Counted from the first letter of the stretch, positions 1 to 8,446 are shown. The stretch is 32,099 nucleotides of DNA from an uncultured Acetatifactor sp. (GCA_910584435.1 CAJUAP010000047.1:1-32099), one strand, 5' to 3'. Program-made: numbers and translations. The notes: generated by a model from the sequence alone, not told the origin.

Positions 1-266
1 CAGTTTTGATTTTCCAATGTAAAACTATGGGTTATTTTATGATTGATGTACTAGGGCGATTCTTTTTCTATTGGTGTTTCTTCTTCTCTTTTAAAATCGG
101 TTTTTGTTTCACGTATGATGACAAAGGCAAGAAAGCAGATGAATCCGTTTTTGGATTTCTGCAGCGGCGGTAGTTTGGCTGTGTAATTCTCGCATTGGAA
201 ATAAGGCGATAGGGAAGTGATTGATAATTACAGCATTATAATACAACATAAAATATGTGTCAATAT

Positions 267-300
267 GTCATATTGTTTGCAAAAATGCAAGTAATATGAC
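267..300. repeat. 34-nt near-perfect palindrome upstream of the RiPP cluster
   Basis: Two 15-nt arms, GTCATATTGTTTGCA and TGCAAGTAATATGAC, flank an AAAA loop. The only two mismatches become G-U pairs in RNA, so a fully paired 15-bp hairpin can form. No T-run follows, so it is not an intrinsic terminator. It could be an operator for a dimeric regulator or a structured leader element, about 435 nt before the precursor start. The function is inferred only from symmetry and position. Confidence 0.45.
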
Positions 301-521
301 TATTGCGTATTAAATTAAATGGGGATAAAATAAAAAAGAATTTGAACAACAACATTTTATATATAGTATTGAGGGCAAGATACATAATCAATGTTTTTTG
401 ATTTTTTAAGTCCTTAAATGTTGTTATTTAAATGAATAATTTTAGCATAATTAAATAAGGTGCGTCTGTTTCTATGACGAAAACTTATTTTGTAAAGAAG
501 GTGATATTATGCAATAGATGA

Positions 522-690
522 AGGATTGGCGAGCTGTTGTTAGGTAGAGATATTATAAAAGCAAAAATCTTTACCACAATTTGCGTCAAAGTGTGTTGTG
601 AGCACAGGTAACATTGAGTTTATTTTGTGGTATCAGAATGAACTGCCTTATTCATTAGATATGTGGAGCATCGCGCTAAATAAGGTCTAG
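522..690 (+). pseudogene. possible decayed coding remnant in two frames
   Basis: Two short frames without good starts look protein-like and overlap. One runs 522-611 and contains GELLLGRDIIKAKIF. The other runs to a stop at 688-690 and contains WYQNELPYSLDMWSIALNK. A single frameshift near 598-611 would join them into about 55 residues. Neither has a ribosome site or an ATG. I do not recognise the family. This may be a remnant of a gene that once preceded the cluster, or chance. Confidence 0.2.
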
Positions 691-734
691 TCGTTCTGAG
701 GTTAATTAAGTTTGTAAAAGGAGGAAGAAATATA

Positions 735-866
735 ATGAAGGAATATCATAAACCTGAAATTGTAGCAGAATACTGTGAAAAAGATCTTGAGGATTTAGTA
801 GTAGCTGAAGCATGTTCAAAATACTCAGTAAATTGTGGCTGCTATGGCGGGCCTAATAAACAATGA
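735..866 (+). CDS. putative RiPP precursor peptide, Cys-rich core (43 aa)
   Basis: A 43-residue ORF starts at ATG 735, ten nt after a strong AGGAGG (719-724), and stops at TGA 864-866. It is short enough to be missed by gene finders. The N-terminal part (about residues 1-26) is acidic and leader-like, with KPEIV near the start and a Glu/Asp-rich stretch EKDLEDLVVAEA. The C-terminal part begins at Cys27 and carries Cys27, Cys34 and Cys36 in a C-x6-C-G-C pattern followed by Y-G-G-P. Another Cys (14) lies in the leader. It sits directly before a PqqD-like gene and two radical SAM/SPASM genes, the usual position of a substrate peptide. An A-E-A motif just before Cys27 could be a signal-peptidase-like cleavage site. 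The precursor role is inferred from size, composition and context; I could not assign a RiPP class. Confidence 0.75.
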   Translation: MKEYHKPEIVAEYCEKDLEDLVVAEACSKYSVNCGCYGGPNKQ

Positions 867-955
867 GATTTATAATGATGCTTTAGATCTGGATATGTGG
901 GGGGCTCTAGGAGATTTTGAGTTAGTGCAATTGTTGGATTAGGAGGGTTGTTCCG

Positions 956-1243
956 GTGATATGTTACAAGGATATGGTTTTTGGAAAAAACAAAGATGTA
1001 GAAAGGTTTGATCTGGAAGAGGGTACTGCTTTATTGGATACGGCAAGTGATAGATTGTTAGTAATAAACGAAGTTGCTCTTGTAATATTTGAGCTTTTGG
1101 CGGATGATAACATTTATAAGATTGAAGAAGTAGGAAAAAGGATTTTAGAAAAGTTTGACAATGTTACAGACGAAAATGTCGAAAAAGATATTATAGAATT
1201 TCTGGAAAGTCTTATAAGTCGTGATTACGCTAAGAAAGGCTAG
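956..1243 (+). CDS. PqqD-like RiPP recognition protein
   Basis: This 95-residue protein has the PqqD/RRE pattern: an early strand pair around EEGTALLDTASDRLLVIN, a helix with V-IFELL, then two helices ending in a hydrophobic stretch before the C-terminus. Stand-alone proteins of this family bind the leader of a precursor and present it to a radical SAM partner. The GTG start at 956 is supported by AGGAGG at 941-946, nine nt upstream. The gene ends five nt before the first radical SAM gene, so translation is probably coupled. It acts in the cytoplasm. Its length agrees with the family. Confidence 0.8.
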   Translation: MICYKDMVFGKNKDVERFDLEEGTALLDTASDRLLVINEVALVIFELLADDNIYKIEEVGKRILEKFDNVTDENVEKDIIEFLESLISRDYAKKG

Positions 1244-1248
1244 TTGCT

Positions 1249-2277
1249 ATGATAGAAAGTGTATATATTGAATTGACAAATGTATGTAATCTTCGGTGTA
1301 AGCATTGCTACAATTCCTCTTGTGGGCAAAATGAGAAGAAATATTTGAGCATTGAAACGATAAGAAAACTTTTGTCCTTGCAAGAGAAAAATGAAGGGAT
1401 TTGTCTTCAATTGAGTGGAGGTGAGATTGCTTTATATCCTGACCTGGAAAGGCTGATTTCTGAATTTGCTGAATATGGTTGGCGAGTGTCTGTTGTTACA
1501 AATGGGCTGTTGTTGACACAAAACCTGATGAAATGTTTTGAAAAATATGGTGTGAAGGTTCAGGTCAGTATTGAAGGGCCAAGAGCAGTAAATGACTTTA
1601 TCAGAGGCGATGAGGCTTATGCCAGAGTTACCGGAAAGATTACAGAGTTACTTAAGATTCTTGACAGTGATCATTTAGCTGTAAAAGCAGTTTTGACAAA
1701 TCTTCTTATGGGAAAGGTGAGAGAATTTGTTGAAGAGATTATTTCTTTAGGCGTAGTTCATATTGAATTTGGAAAATTAAGTTTTTCTGGACGGGCAAAG
1801 GGTAGTTTTTACAATCTATATGTTCCCGACAATTATCAAGTTGTAAAGTTGAATCAAGAAATATTAGAAATAATGACGGTATATCCAGATATTGTAAAGC
1901 CTTTTATGTTTTGTTATTCGTGTGGATTGCTCTACAGTGCTGAACATAGACATAATATAAGGATTGATGTGAATGGGAATGTTTATTTATGTCAGGGATT
2001 TTCAAGTGAAAATATGGCAATAGGTAATTTAAATGAAGGAACTTTGCCAGAGATGTTAGATGGTGAAAAGGCCAGAAATTTGATTACAATGTTGCGAGAG
2101 CGTCAACAATTGTATCCTTGTAACAATTGCATTTTGCAGAAGGCTAATAAGTGTTTGAAAGGCTGTCCGGCAGAAGAATTAAATAGAAATGGCGAAAATA
2201 TTGGGCAGGATGGAGATTGTTATGCTAGAAGGTATCAATACATCTCGAAATTAGTTCAGTCAGGAAGGGCTATATAA
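1249..2277 (+). CDS. radical SAM/SPASM peptide-modifying enzyme, first copy
   Basis: The 342-residue protein carries the radical SAM cluster motif C-x3-C-x2-C at Cys13, Cys17 and Cys20 within TNVCNLRCKHCYN. An SGGE motif for SAM binding lies near residue 57. The last third is a SPASM-type domain: Cys pairs around FCYSCGLL, VYLCQGF, PCNNC, CLKGC and DGDC could bind auxiliary iron-sulfur clusters. Such enzymes form thioether or carbon-carbon links, or epimerise residues, in RiPP precursors. It lies directly after the PqqD-like gene and is followed one base later by a second radical SAM gene, so both probably act on the 735-866 peptide. Which bond it makes cannot be read from sequence. Confidence 0.88.
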   Translation: MIESVYIELTNVCNLRCKHCYNSSCGQNEKKYLSIETIRKLLSLQEKNEGICLQLSGGEIALYPDLERLISEFAEYGWRVSVVTNGLLLTQNLMKCFEKYGVKVQVSIEGPRAVNDFIRGDEAYARVTGKITELLKILDSDHLAVKAVLTNLLMGKVREFVEEIISLGVVHIEFGKLSFSGRAKGSFYNLYVPDNYQVVKLNQEILEIMTVYPDIVKPFMFCYSCGLLYSAEHRHNIRIDVNGNVYLCQGFSSENMAIGNLNEGTLPEMLDGEKARNLITMLRERQQLYPCNNCILQKANKCLKGCPAEELNRNGENIGQDGDCYARRYQYISKLVQSGRAI

Positions 2278-2278
2278 T

Positions 2279-3361
2279 ATGTTGAAAGCTTTATATCTAT
2301 ATTTGACGTGGAAATGTAATCTTTATTGTGAACATTGTTGGGCCTCCGCAGGAAGTAATGGAAAAGAATCAGAACTTTCAATGCGTAGATACAAAGAAAT
2401 TATTATAGAGGCGAAGACACTCGGGGCATCGTTTTTAAAAATTTCGGGCGGAGAGCCTTTTCTTTGCGAAGAATTGACTAAACAGATAATTACATTTGCA
2501 GACGCTCTCCAATTTGATATTCAGGTGGAGACAAATTGTACATTTATGACACAGGAGACTGCAGATTTTCTAAAGATGCATCATTGTCAAGTGGCTACAT
2601 CATTGGATGGTATGAAGGAACATCATGATGCAAGAAGAAATTGTAAGGGGGCTTTTGAGCAAACTGTACAAGGAATCAAGCTTTTAATTGATGCGGGTGT
2701 GAAAGTCAATGTGGTGTATAGTTTGTCGAAGAGAGATGATTCGGAACTGCAATCTTTAATAGAACTTTTAGCATGTTTAAATGTTACCGAAATGAAAATA
2801 AATCCTATCATGAAAGTTGGACGGAGTAAAGCCGTTTACAAAGAACAGGGTGGGAAAGTTTTTTTGCTTTCAGCGAGTGAACTTCTCGAAATCCGTAATA
2901 AATTTTGCACGAAACCAATTCATGGGGTAAGAGTCAAAATGATGCTGCCGGTTTGTATGGAGGGATTTTCGTACATATTTGATAAGTCCTATATTCATTT
3001 GTCTTGTGAATGCCATGATGTGGTAGGGATAATGCCTAGTGGAGATGTTTGCCTATGTGGAATAGTAAAAGATATGGATGTATTTGTATATGGAAACGTG
3101 AAAGATCGAAGTCTGAATGATATATTGAAGAATTCGGATAACTATTGTGCGTTAGAAGCAATCGAAGAGAAATTGGAAGGTTTATGTCAGGAATGTGCTG
3201 TTAAATCTCTGTGTAAAGGTTCCTGCAGGGCGGTTGCTTATAGTGCGACAGGTTCGATATATGCGCCAAATCCGCTGTGTTTAGAAATGGATTTGGCTGG
3301 GAAATTTCCTCTTCGGAAGAAACGTAAGGTTGGAGGACAAAGTGAGGTTAGAGAAAACTGA
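2279..3361 (+). CDS. radical SAM/SPASM peptide-modifying enzyme, second copy
   Basis: The 360-residue protein has C-x3-C-x2-C at Cys13, Cys17 and Cys20 (LTWKCNLYCEHCW) and a SGGEP motif near residue 60. Its C-terminal SPASM region contains CECHDVVGIM, VCLCGIV, LCQECAVKSLCKGSC and a final NPLC. It is clearly diverged from its neighbour, which suggests a second, different modification or step rather than a recent duplicate. The ribosome site AGGAAGGG lies at 2262-2269, inside the end of the previous gene. Its 3' end overlaps the next gene by 20 nt, so the genes are tightly coupled. Confidence 0.87.
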   Translation: MLKALYLYLTWKCNLYCEHCWASAGSNGKESELSMRRYKEIIIEAKTLGASFLKISGGEPFLCEELTKQIITFADALQFDIQVETNCTFMTQETADFLKMHHCQVATSLDGMKEHHDARRNCKGAFEQTVQGIKLLIDAGVKVNVVYSLSKRDDSELQSLIELLACLNVTEMKINPIMKVGRSKAVYKEQGGKVFLLSASELLEIRNKFCTKPIHGVRVKMMLPVCMEGFSYIFDKSYIHLSCECHDVVGIMPSGDVCLCGIVKDMDVFVYGNVKDRSLNDILKNSDNYCALEAIEEKLEGLCQECAVKSLCKGSCRAVAYSATGSIYAPNPLCLEMDLAGKFPLRKKRKVGGQSEVREN

Positions 3362-4202
3362 AAAAGATTGGAGTAATTCAAAATCTGCTTATCAAGTGTT
3401 TATTGAATTACCTTATCAAACAAATGCGTATCAAATAATGTCTGATGAAAAGTTTTTTGTGGATTATTGCAAGAACTTTTATGGCAGTCATGTATGTTCA
3501 GAATACCAAATGGATTTAAAAAGGAATTTAGTTATTATTGTTATTCGCAAAAGTTTTTCTGGTTATGAAGTAAATATCGATAATGTTGTGGAAACTGTAG
3601 AAGAACCGATTAAATTGCTGCACAATTATATATATAAAAATACTAACTATTCAAATGAATATATTGCATTGCATGGTGCTGTTGTAGTTTGTAATGGCAA
3701 AGCAAATGTGTTGCTTGCACCCAAATATACTGGTAAAACAACGATGGCAGTTTATTTAGATCAGTGTGGAAAGGAAGTTGTTTCTGATGATTGTGCTCTT
3801 ATAAATGTTAATACAATGTCAGTGTTGGCGATAGATGTACCTTTCCATTTAAGGGAAGGAGGACTGAATGTTTTAAGGGATGGCCTTGGTCTGACATTTG
3901 AGGCAAAACCTGTTTCTGCTGATAATATGGATGTAAGATATATATATGAACCTCGTTGCCATACAAAAAGGAATATCAGTGTTGGACAATTCTTATTTTT
4001 AAATAGATGTGATAAGCCGATATCTGTGTTGACGCGTCTGTGCCAAAGAGAAATTTTTAATCGTCTATTGAAAGCAGTACTGATTCCATATAAGTTATCA
4101 CAGGAATATATATGTTCAATTTCTAAGCTTTCCCAAATTAATGCATATGAAGTTAATTATGTAGATTTGGATTTTGTGAAAGGTATTATTGAAAACTTGT
4201 AG
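3342..4202 (+). CDS. HPr kinase-like P-loop protein of the RiPP cluster
   Basis: I chose GTG 3342 because GGAGG (3332-3336) lies five nt upstream; the in-frame TTG at 3330 has no room for a ribosome site. The 286-residue product has a Walker A-like APKYTGKTT (about residues 126-134) after an HGA strand, and VSDDCALI about 15 residues later. This is the layout of the HPr kinase/phosphorylase C-terminal domain. Homologues in lasso and other RiPP clusters include kinases that phosphorylate the peptide; others are uncharacterised. The N-terminal 110 residues are not recognisable. The substrate may be the precursor (Ser28, Ser31) or another cluster protein; that is inference. Confidence 0.7.
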   Translation: MRLEKTEKDWSNSKSAYQVFIELPYQTNAYQIMSDEKFFVDYCKNFYGSHVCSEYQMDLKRNLVIIVIRKSFSGYEVNIDNVVETVEEPIKLLHNYIYKNTNYSNEYIALHGAVVVCNGKANVLLAPKYTGKTTMAVYLDQCGKEVVSDDCALINVNTMSVLAIDVPFHLREGGLNVLRDGLGLTFEAKPVSADNMDVRYIYEPRCHTKRNISVGQFLFLNRCDKPISVLTRLCQREIFNRLLKAVLIPYKLSQEYICSISKLSQINAYEVNYVDLDFVKGIIENL

Positions 4203-4218
4203 GATAATGTGGTGTATT

Positions 4219-4566
4219 ATGGAAAATAAACAAATTCAAGTTATGAGAGTCAGTGGGAATAGTATGGAACCTATTCTTAGCAGTGGTGATCGGATACTTG
4301 TACAGAAGAGAGCTGCTTACTGTGTCGGCGATATATTGGTTTTTGACCATGAGGGCAGTTTTCTGGTACATAGATTATGTTATGAAATAGAAGGAAAATG
4401 TTATTTTATGGGTGATAATAAATCTTCTGTTGAAGCAATCGAAGAAAAAGATATCTTGGGAAAAGTAGTACTTATAAACAGGAACAATATTTGGTATGGT
4501 GTTGAAAAAAATGGAGATTATGAAAGAATTAAATCAATGCTTAAATTGATAAAGAATAAAAGATAG
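4219..4566 (+). CDS. S26/S24-type signal-peptidase-like protein, probable Ser/His dyad
   Basis: From ATG 4219 the protein has 115 residues; in-frame ATG 4207 and TTG 4189 are alternatives but would overlap or abut the upstream stop with poor ribosome sites. It has the family box VSGNSMEPIL with nucleophile Ser15, then GDRILV, then GDILVF, then LVHRL with His51, and GDN. In SipW and eukaryotic-type signal peptidases a His in this position replaces the Lys of classical enzymes, so a Ser15/His51 dyad is likely. No transmembrane helix is visible, unlike SipW. Its place between the modifying enzymes and the exporters suggests it removes the leader peptide, because neither ABC protein has a C39 peptidase domain. 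Confidence 0.72.
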   Translation: MENKQIQVMRVSGNSMEPILSSGDRILVQKRAAYCVGDILVFDHEGSFLVHRLCYEIEGKCYFMGDNKSSVEAIEEKDILGKVVLINRNNIWYGVEKNGDYERIKSMLKLIKNKR

Positions 4567-4598
4567 TCCTTTGGTAATTGAAAGGGTGGTTTCTGGTG

Positions 4599-6455
4599 AT
4601 GGGAAATAAGAAGGTTAGCTGGATTTTCAAGAAAGCATTGGCATCCGGGTGGCAGTGCTTTGCTGTTAATGGGGTCATTTTAATATTTCTTGCTTCGCTG
4701 GCATTTTTGGCAGGTATATTTCTTCGTGATGCAGTAAATGCCCTTACGAGAAGCGTTTCAAACAAAATAGTAGAACCTCGTTTTGCTGTTTGTGTTATCC
4801 TGTATTTTCTGGCAGATTTTGTACGGCAGGTTGGGGGAAGCTTTTTGACTGTTCTTGGAAGCAACTACTTTCGATTTCATATGGATCAGATTTTTCAGGT
4901 AATGTTCATGCAGGTTCTCGATGATACAGAGCAGGTAAAGTTTCTTGATACTGCATTTATGAAAAAATATGATTTTGTGAAGAGTGGGATACAAGGTATC
5001 AGCGCTTATTTGGAAAAGGTTTGTGACAGCCTGTTTTCGAATGTTTATACTATTTTTCTCGCTGCATTGATGTATATTCGTTATGCGCCGCTGCTTTTGG
5101 TATTTTCTTTGGCGGATTTCTTTATATGCTTTGCAATAGATGGATATACAGTTCGGAAACGATATGAACTGCAGAAAATGCAGGTTCCGGAGAAGCGCTT
5201 TGCCGATTATTATTACGACCTCCTGACAAGGAAAGAAAGTGCCAAAGAAATAAGGCTTAATAAACTGCAGAACTATTTCTATACGAAATGGCATAAGTAT
5301 TATAAGGCGATTTATGATCAGAACTTGGAGCTTGGAAGAAAAAATGTAGCTCTTCTTAATAAATATTATGTGATAAAAACACTGCTTTACTGTTTTACTG
5401 TTTTGACATTGATTATTGGTTTATACAGAAAAACATATGATATTGGAGTTTTTGTGATGCTGTTTACTATAGTCAATTCTATTCGAAACAGCATCTCACA
5501 GCTGGCTTCCGATTGTTCCTGCGGAATCTTTAAGGACTATAAGTATTTGGAAGAATATTATGATTTTGTTGCAGAAGGGGTATCAAATGCCGGAGGTGAA
5601 GTATGTAGGCCGCAAAGTGAGAATAGAGGACATATATTAAGGAAAGAGTCTGGGAAAGGCGGAAATGAAGAAGCAAAGGATTTGGAATTTGGAAAGATTG
5701 AACTGAGAAACGTTTCTTTTACATATCCGAACAGTGACGCAGAGGCTGTTTCGGACATTTATTTTACTGTGAATCAGGGAGAATACATATGCATACTGGG
5801 TGAAAACGGGAGCGGCAAGACAACCCTTTCAAAAATTTTGAATGGGAGCTTTCTGCCCGGAAGCGGCGAAGTGCTGATTCATGGCGAACAGATGACTAAC
5901 AAAGAACGAGAGAGAATACGAAGACTTATTGGTAATGCGCCGCAGGAATATTCCAGATTTTCCGTAAAAGTGAGGGAATTGGTCAGTCTGGGATGTCTGG
6001 AAAAGGCTGATGATGCTGAAATGCGAAGGATGGCATATGATAGGGCGGATGTGTCAACATTGATTGATGGTCTGCAGGAGGGTGAAGAAACCATACTGGG
6101 GAAAGAATATGAAGCTAGTGGGCAGGAGGTTTCGGGAGGAGAGTGGCAGAGACTTATCTCAGCGCAGGCTTATATGGGGAATCCGCCCATACTGCTGCTG
6201 GATGAACCAACGGCGTCTGTGGACCCATTCCAGGAACAGCAATTTATGCGCAATGTTTTGGAGAATAAAGACAGACGGAATCAGACGGTTATTTTGATAT
6301 CTCACAGAGTAGGATTTGCAAGAACTGCAGATAGAATTGTGCTTATGTCCCATGGCAGGATCATAGAAGAGGGAACCCATGAACAGTTGATGGAAAAGCA
6401 GGGAATATATGCAGAAATGTTTGAAAAACAAAAGGAGCTTTACACATGTAGTTAA
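4599..6455 (+). CDS. ABC half-exporter (membrane domain plus ATPase), first
   Basis: The ATG at 4599 follows AGGGTGG (4583-4589) at good spacing; GTG 4596 and TTG 4578 are in-frame alternatives. The 618-residue protein has an N-terminal membrane part with several hydrophobic segments up to about residue 310, a charged linker rich in Gly, Glu and Lys, and an ATPase domain. The latter has Walker A GENGSGKTT (about 401-409), signature VSGGEW (about 512), Walker B ILLLDEP (about 531) and the ISHR switch. No N-terminal C39 peptidase is present. It is paired with the next ABC gene, probably as a heterodimer exporting the modified peptide. Confidence 0.88.
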   Translation: MGNKKVSWIFKKALASGWQCFAVNGVILIFLASLAFLAGIFLRDAVNALTRSVSNKIVEPRFAVCVILYFLADFVRQVGGSFLTVLGSNYFRFHMDQIFQVMFMQVLDDTEQVKFLDTAFMKKYDFVKSGIQGISAYLEKVCDSLFSNVYTIFLAALMYIRYAPLLLVFSLADFFICFAIDGYTVRKRYELQKMQVPEKRFADYYYDLLTRKESAKEIRLNKLQNYFYTKWHKYYKAIYDQNLELGRKNVALLNKYYVIKTLLYCFTVLTLIIGLYRKTYDIGVFVMLFTIVNSIRNSISQLASDCSCGIFKDYKYLEEYYDFVAEGVSNAGGEVCRPQSENRGHILRKESGKGGNEEAKDLEFGKIELRNVSFTYPNSDAEAVSDIYFTVNQGEYICILGENGSGKTTLSKILNGSFLPGSGEVLIHGEQMTNKERERIRRLIGNAPQEYSRFSVKVRELVSLGCLEKADDAEMRRMAYDRADVSTLIDGLQEGEETILGKEYEASGQEVSGGEWQRLISAQAYMGNPPILLLDEPTASVDPFQEQQFMRNVLENKDRRNQTVILISHRVGFARTADRIVLMSHGRIIEEGTHEQLMEKQGIYAEMFEKQKELYTCS

Positions 6456-6481
6456 GCCAAGACATGTCAATAGGAAATTTT

Positions 6482-6581
6482 AACAGCATCTGCCCGGACA
6501 GTACCAAGAACAATGCTCGGCTATGTTTTTCAGACGAGCATTGTTCTGCCGTTCATGGTACTGGAAGGGCTGATGCGGAAC
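6482..6581. repeat. type A long palindromic repeat, copy 1
   Basis: The arms AACAGCATCTGCCC and GGGCTGATGCGGAAC enclose a second near-perfect arm pair starting CAGTACCA and ending TGGTACTG, with GAACAATGCTCG / CGAGCATTGTTC inside. The whole 100 nt can fold into one long hairpin. It fills the gap between the two ABC genes and ends eight nt before the AGGAGGAGG ribosome site of the second. The same termini recur at 26999, 31223 and 31290. Read as coding, it would extend the second ABC protein by 45 residues, which is not credible. Confidence 0.75.
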
Positions 6582-6598
6582 TTAAATTAGGAGGAGGA

Positions 6599-8446
6599 AT
6601 GGATAAATCAAAGGAAGGCAAGACAAGAGATACAAACAAAGCAGGAAGTAAATATTTGTTGGGATTGAAGCGTTTTTTTGTTATGCAGAGAAAAGTAATG
6701 GAAGATCTATTTTCTATGAATCGTTGTATGGCATGGACATTGTTGATGATAAACTTTATTCTGATAGGGGAAGAACTTGTTAATTTAAAGTTTATTGAAT
6801 TCATTACAGATGATATTTATCTATATTTACAGGATGAGACTGAATTTCGATCTGTTTTAAAGATGACAATATTCTTTTTGCTGGGAATGCTGTTTTTTGT
6901 TTTGATTCAAAATAGTAAGAGGAGTCTGGAGCTGCGTTATCAGGCTAAAATAAAGTTCATAGTAGGCAGACGCCTGACGAAAAAGCTTTCACGGATTCCA
7001 TATGAAATGTATGAGACGGCAAGTATATATGATAAACTGAAACTGGCGAACAAATCTGGTGAAATGTATTCTCAGTGCATATATGCTTTATCGGAGTCCA
7101 TCCGCATCTTTCTGCAGCTTGTATTGTATTCCTATTTCCTTATACCGCTGGGGGGAATGATATTCGGTGTTGTTATAATAGCGGTTTTTTTATGTGCAGT
7201 TCTTTCTGCTAATGTAACCGGCAGACAAATTCATTATTGGGAAGTGAACGTATCGCCTGCATCCAGAAGAAATGCCTATTTTCGAGAATTACAGAAAAAC
7301 AGAGTGAACCAGGCAAATATTCAAAATACAAGAAGTATTTGTTTTTTCCTGGATAAATATCGACATTATAATAATAAGGAAGCCGGCAGTTATGTAAAAT
7401 TGAATCTGTATTCGTTTTGGACAGATATGATACTGGCCGCACTTTTTTTTGTGCTTTTTGTGCCCATTACTTTGATGACAGCAGGGAGAGTTGCGGCGGG
7501 AGATTTTTCAGTAGGGTATTTTTCTTTAGTAATCACCATGCTCGGACGGCTGTATAGCTCTACAAACGCTTTTTTAAAGTTTGCAATGAACCAGGACAGA
7601 TATCTAAATGTTATGAGTGCATATTATGAGGTATTGTCTCTGCCGGAGGCAGTAATGTATGCTGAAATAGAAAATGATGCTGGAATAGAAAATGATGCTG
7701 AAACGGAAGATAAGAAAATTCATATTGGTAAAGACTTTGCTATAAGTGTCCATAATCTGCACTATACATATGCACAATCGGAAAAGGAGGTTTTGAAGGG
7801 GATTTCAGTAAAATTTTCATGGGGCGAAAAAATTGCGATTGTCGGTTTGAATGGGAGTGGAAAAACTACTTTCATTTTAAACCTTTGCGGTCTGCTTTTC
7901 GGTCAGGGTGTTATCCAAAGAGGGACAATGGATTTTGCGGTAATTTTTCAGGAGTTTGTTCAATATCAGATGACGATTAAGGAGAATATAGAGACAGGAA
8001 GATCGGGAAGGCTTTTGACCGAACAGGAAATTGGCGATATACTGAAAAAGGTAGAACTTTATGATGAGGTATGTTCTCTTCCCGACGGGATGTATACGAA
8101 GCTGGGGCAGCTGGACAAGGGTGTGGAGCTTTCAAAGGGGCAGTGGCAGCGTTTGGCGATAGCCCGGCTGCTGGCCAATGAGGAGGCAGAAATTTGGATA
8201 TTAGACGAACCTACGGCTTTTCTGGACCCTCTGGCAGAATTGGAATTGTATAAACTGATATTCAGCCTTGCGGGTAATCGATTGGTATTTTTCATATCCC
8301 ACCGGCTGGGATTTGCAAAAAATGCAGACAGGATATTGGTTATGAAAGATGGAAAAATATGTGAAGAAGGTACACATTATGACCTGATGCAGTGCAGAGG
8401 GGAGTATGCGAAACTTTATGGTATGCAGGAACAGTGGTATATTTAA
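6599..8446 (+). CDS. ABC half-exporter (membrane domain plus ATPase), second
   Basis: The start ATG 6599 is set by AGGAGGAGG at 6589-6597; the frame stays open upstream to 6464 only because it crosses a palindromic repeat. The 615-residue protein has membrane segments in roughly residues 35-340 and an ATPase domain with Walker A GLNGSGKTT (about 415), signature LSKGQWQRLAI (about 510), Walker B WILDEPTAF (about 531) and ISHR. The signature has Lys in place of the second Ser/Gly position of LSGGQ, a mild deviation. A tandem duplication of about 15 nt (NDAGIENDAE) lies in the linker. It probably pairs with the preceding half-transporter. Confidence 0.87.
   Translation: MDKSKEGKTRDTNKAGSKYLLGLKRFFVMQRKVMEDLFSMNRCMAWTLLMINFILIGEELVNLKFIEFITDDIYLYLQDETEFRSVLKMTIFFLLGMLFFVLIQNSKRSLELRYQAKIKFIVGRRLTKKLSRIPYEMYETASIYDKLKLANKSGEMYSQCIYALSESIRIFLQLVLYSYFLIPLGGMIFGVVIIAVFLCAVLSANVTGRQIHYWEVNVSPASRRNAYFRELQKNRVNQANIQNTRSICFFLDKYRHYNNKEAGSYVKLNLYSFWTDMILAALFFVLFVPITLMTAGRVAAGDFSVGYFSLVITMLGRLYSSTNAFLKFAMNQDRYLNVMSAYYEVLSLPEAVMYAEIENDAGIENDAETEDKKIHIGKDFAISVHNLHYTYAQSEKEVLKGISVKFSWGEKIAIVGLNGSGKTTFILNLCGLLFGQGVIQRGTMDFAVIFQEFVQYQMTIKENIETGRSGRLLTEQEIGDILKKVELYDEVCSLPDGMYTKLGQLDKGVELSKGQWQRLAIARLLANEEAEIWILDEPTAFLDPLAELELYKLIFSLAGNRLVFFISHRLGFAKNADRILVMKDGKICEEGTHYDLMQCRGEYAKLYGMQEQWYI

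Larger units (their letters stand above)
1..734. other. AT-rich non-coding leader before the RiPP precursor
   Basis: No intact gene with a credible start and ribosome site was found on either strand. The stretch is AT-rich. It holds a 34-nt palindrome (267-300), a TATAAT hexamer at 237-242 without a well-spaced -35 box, a TTGAAC (342-347) followed by AT-rich sequence that could serve as a weak promoter, and broken coding-like frames at 522-690. The precursor ribosome site AGGAGG is at 719-724. The cluster promoter probably lies here, but no single candidate stands out. Confidence 0.5.

Noticed and set aside
51..216. Minus-strand open frame with protein-like text (FICFLAFVIIRETKTDFKREEE)
   Set aside because: It has no start codon or ribosome site before the upstream stop, and no family was recognised. 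It may be a remnant, but the evidence is too thin for a feature.
844..942. A 32-codon plus-strand frame overlapping the precursor end (contains DALDLDMWGALGDFELVQLLD-like text in part)
   Set aside because: There is no ribosome site before its ATG, it overlaps the precursor in another frame, and its stop lies against the ribosome site of the PqqD-like gene.
4599..8446. C39 leader-peptidase domain in the ABC exporters
   Set aside because: Both proteins begin directly with a membrane domain; no N-terminal Cys/His peptidase region of about 150 residues is present.
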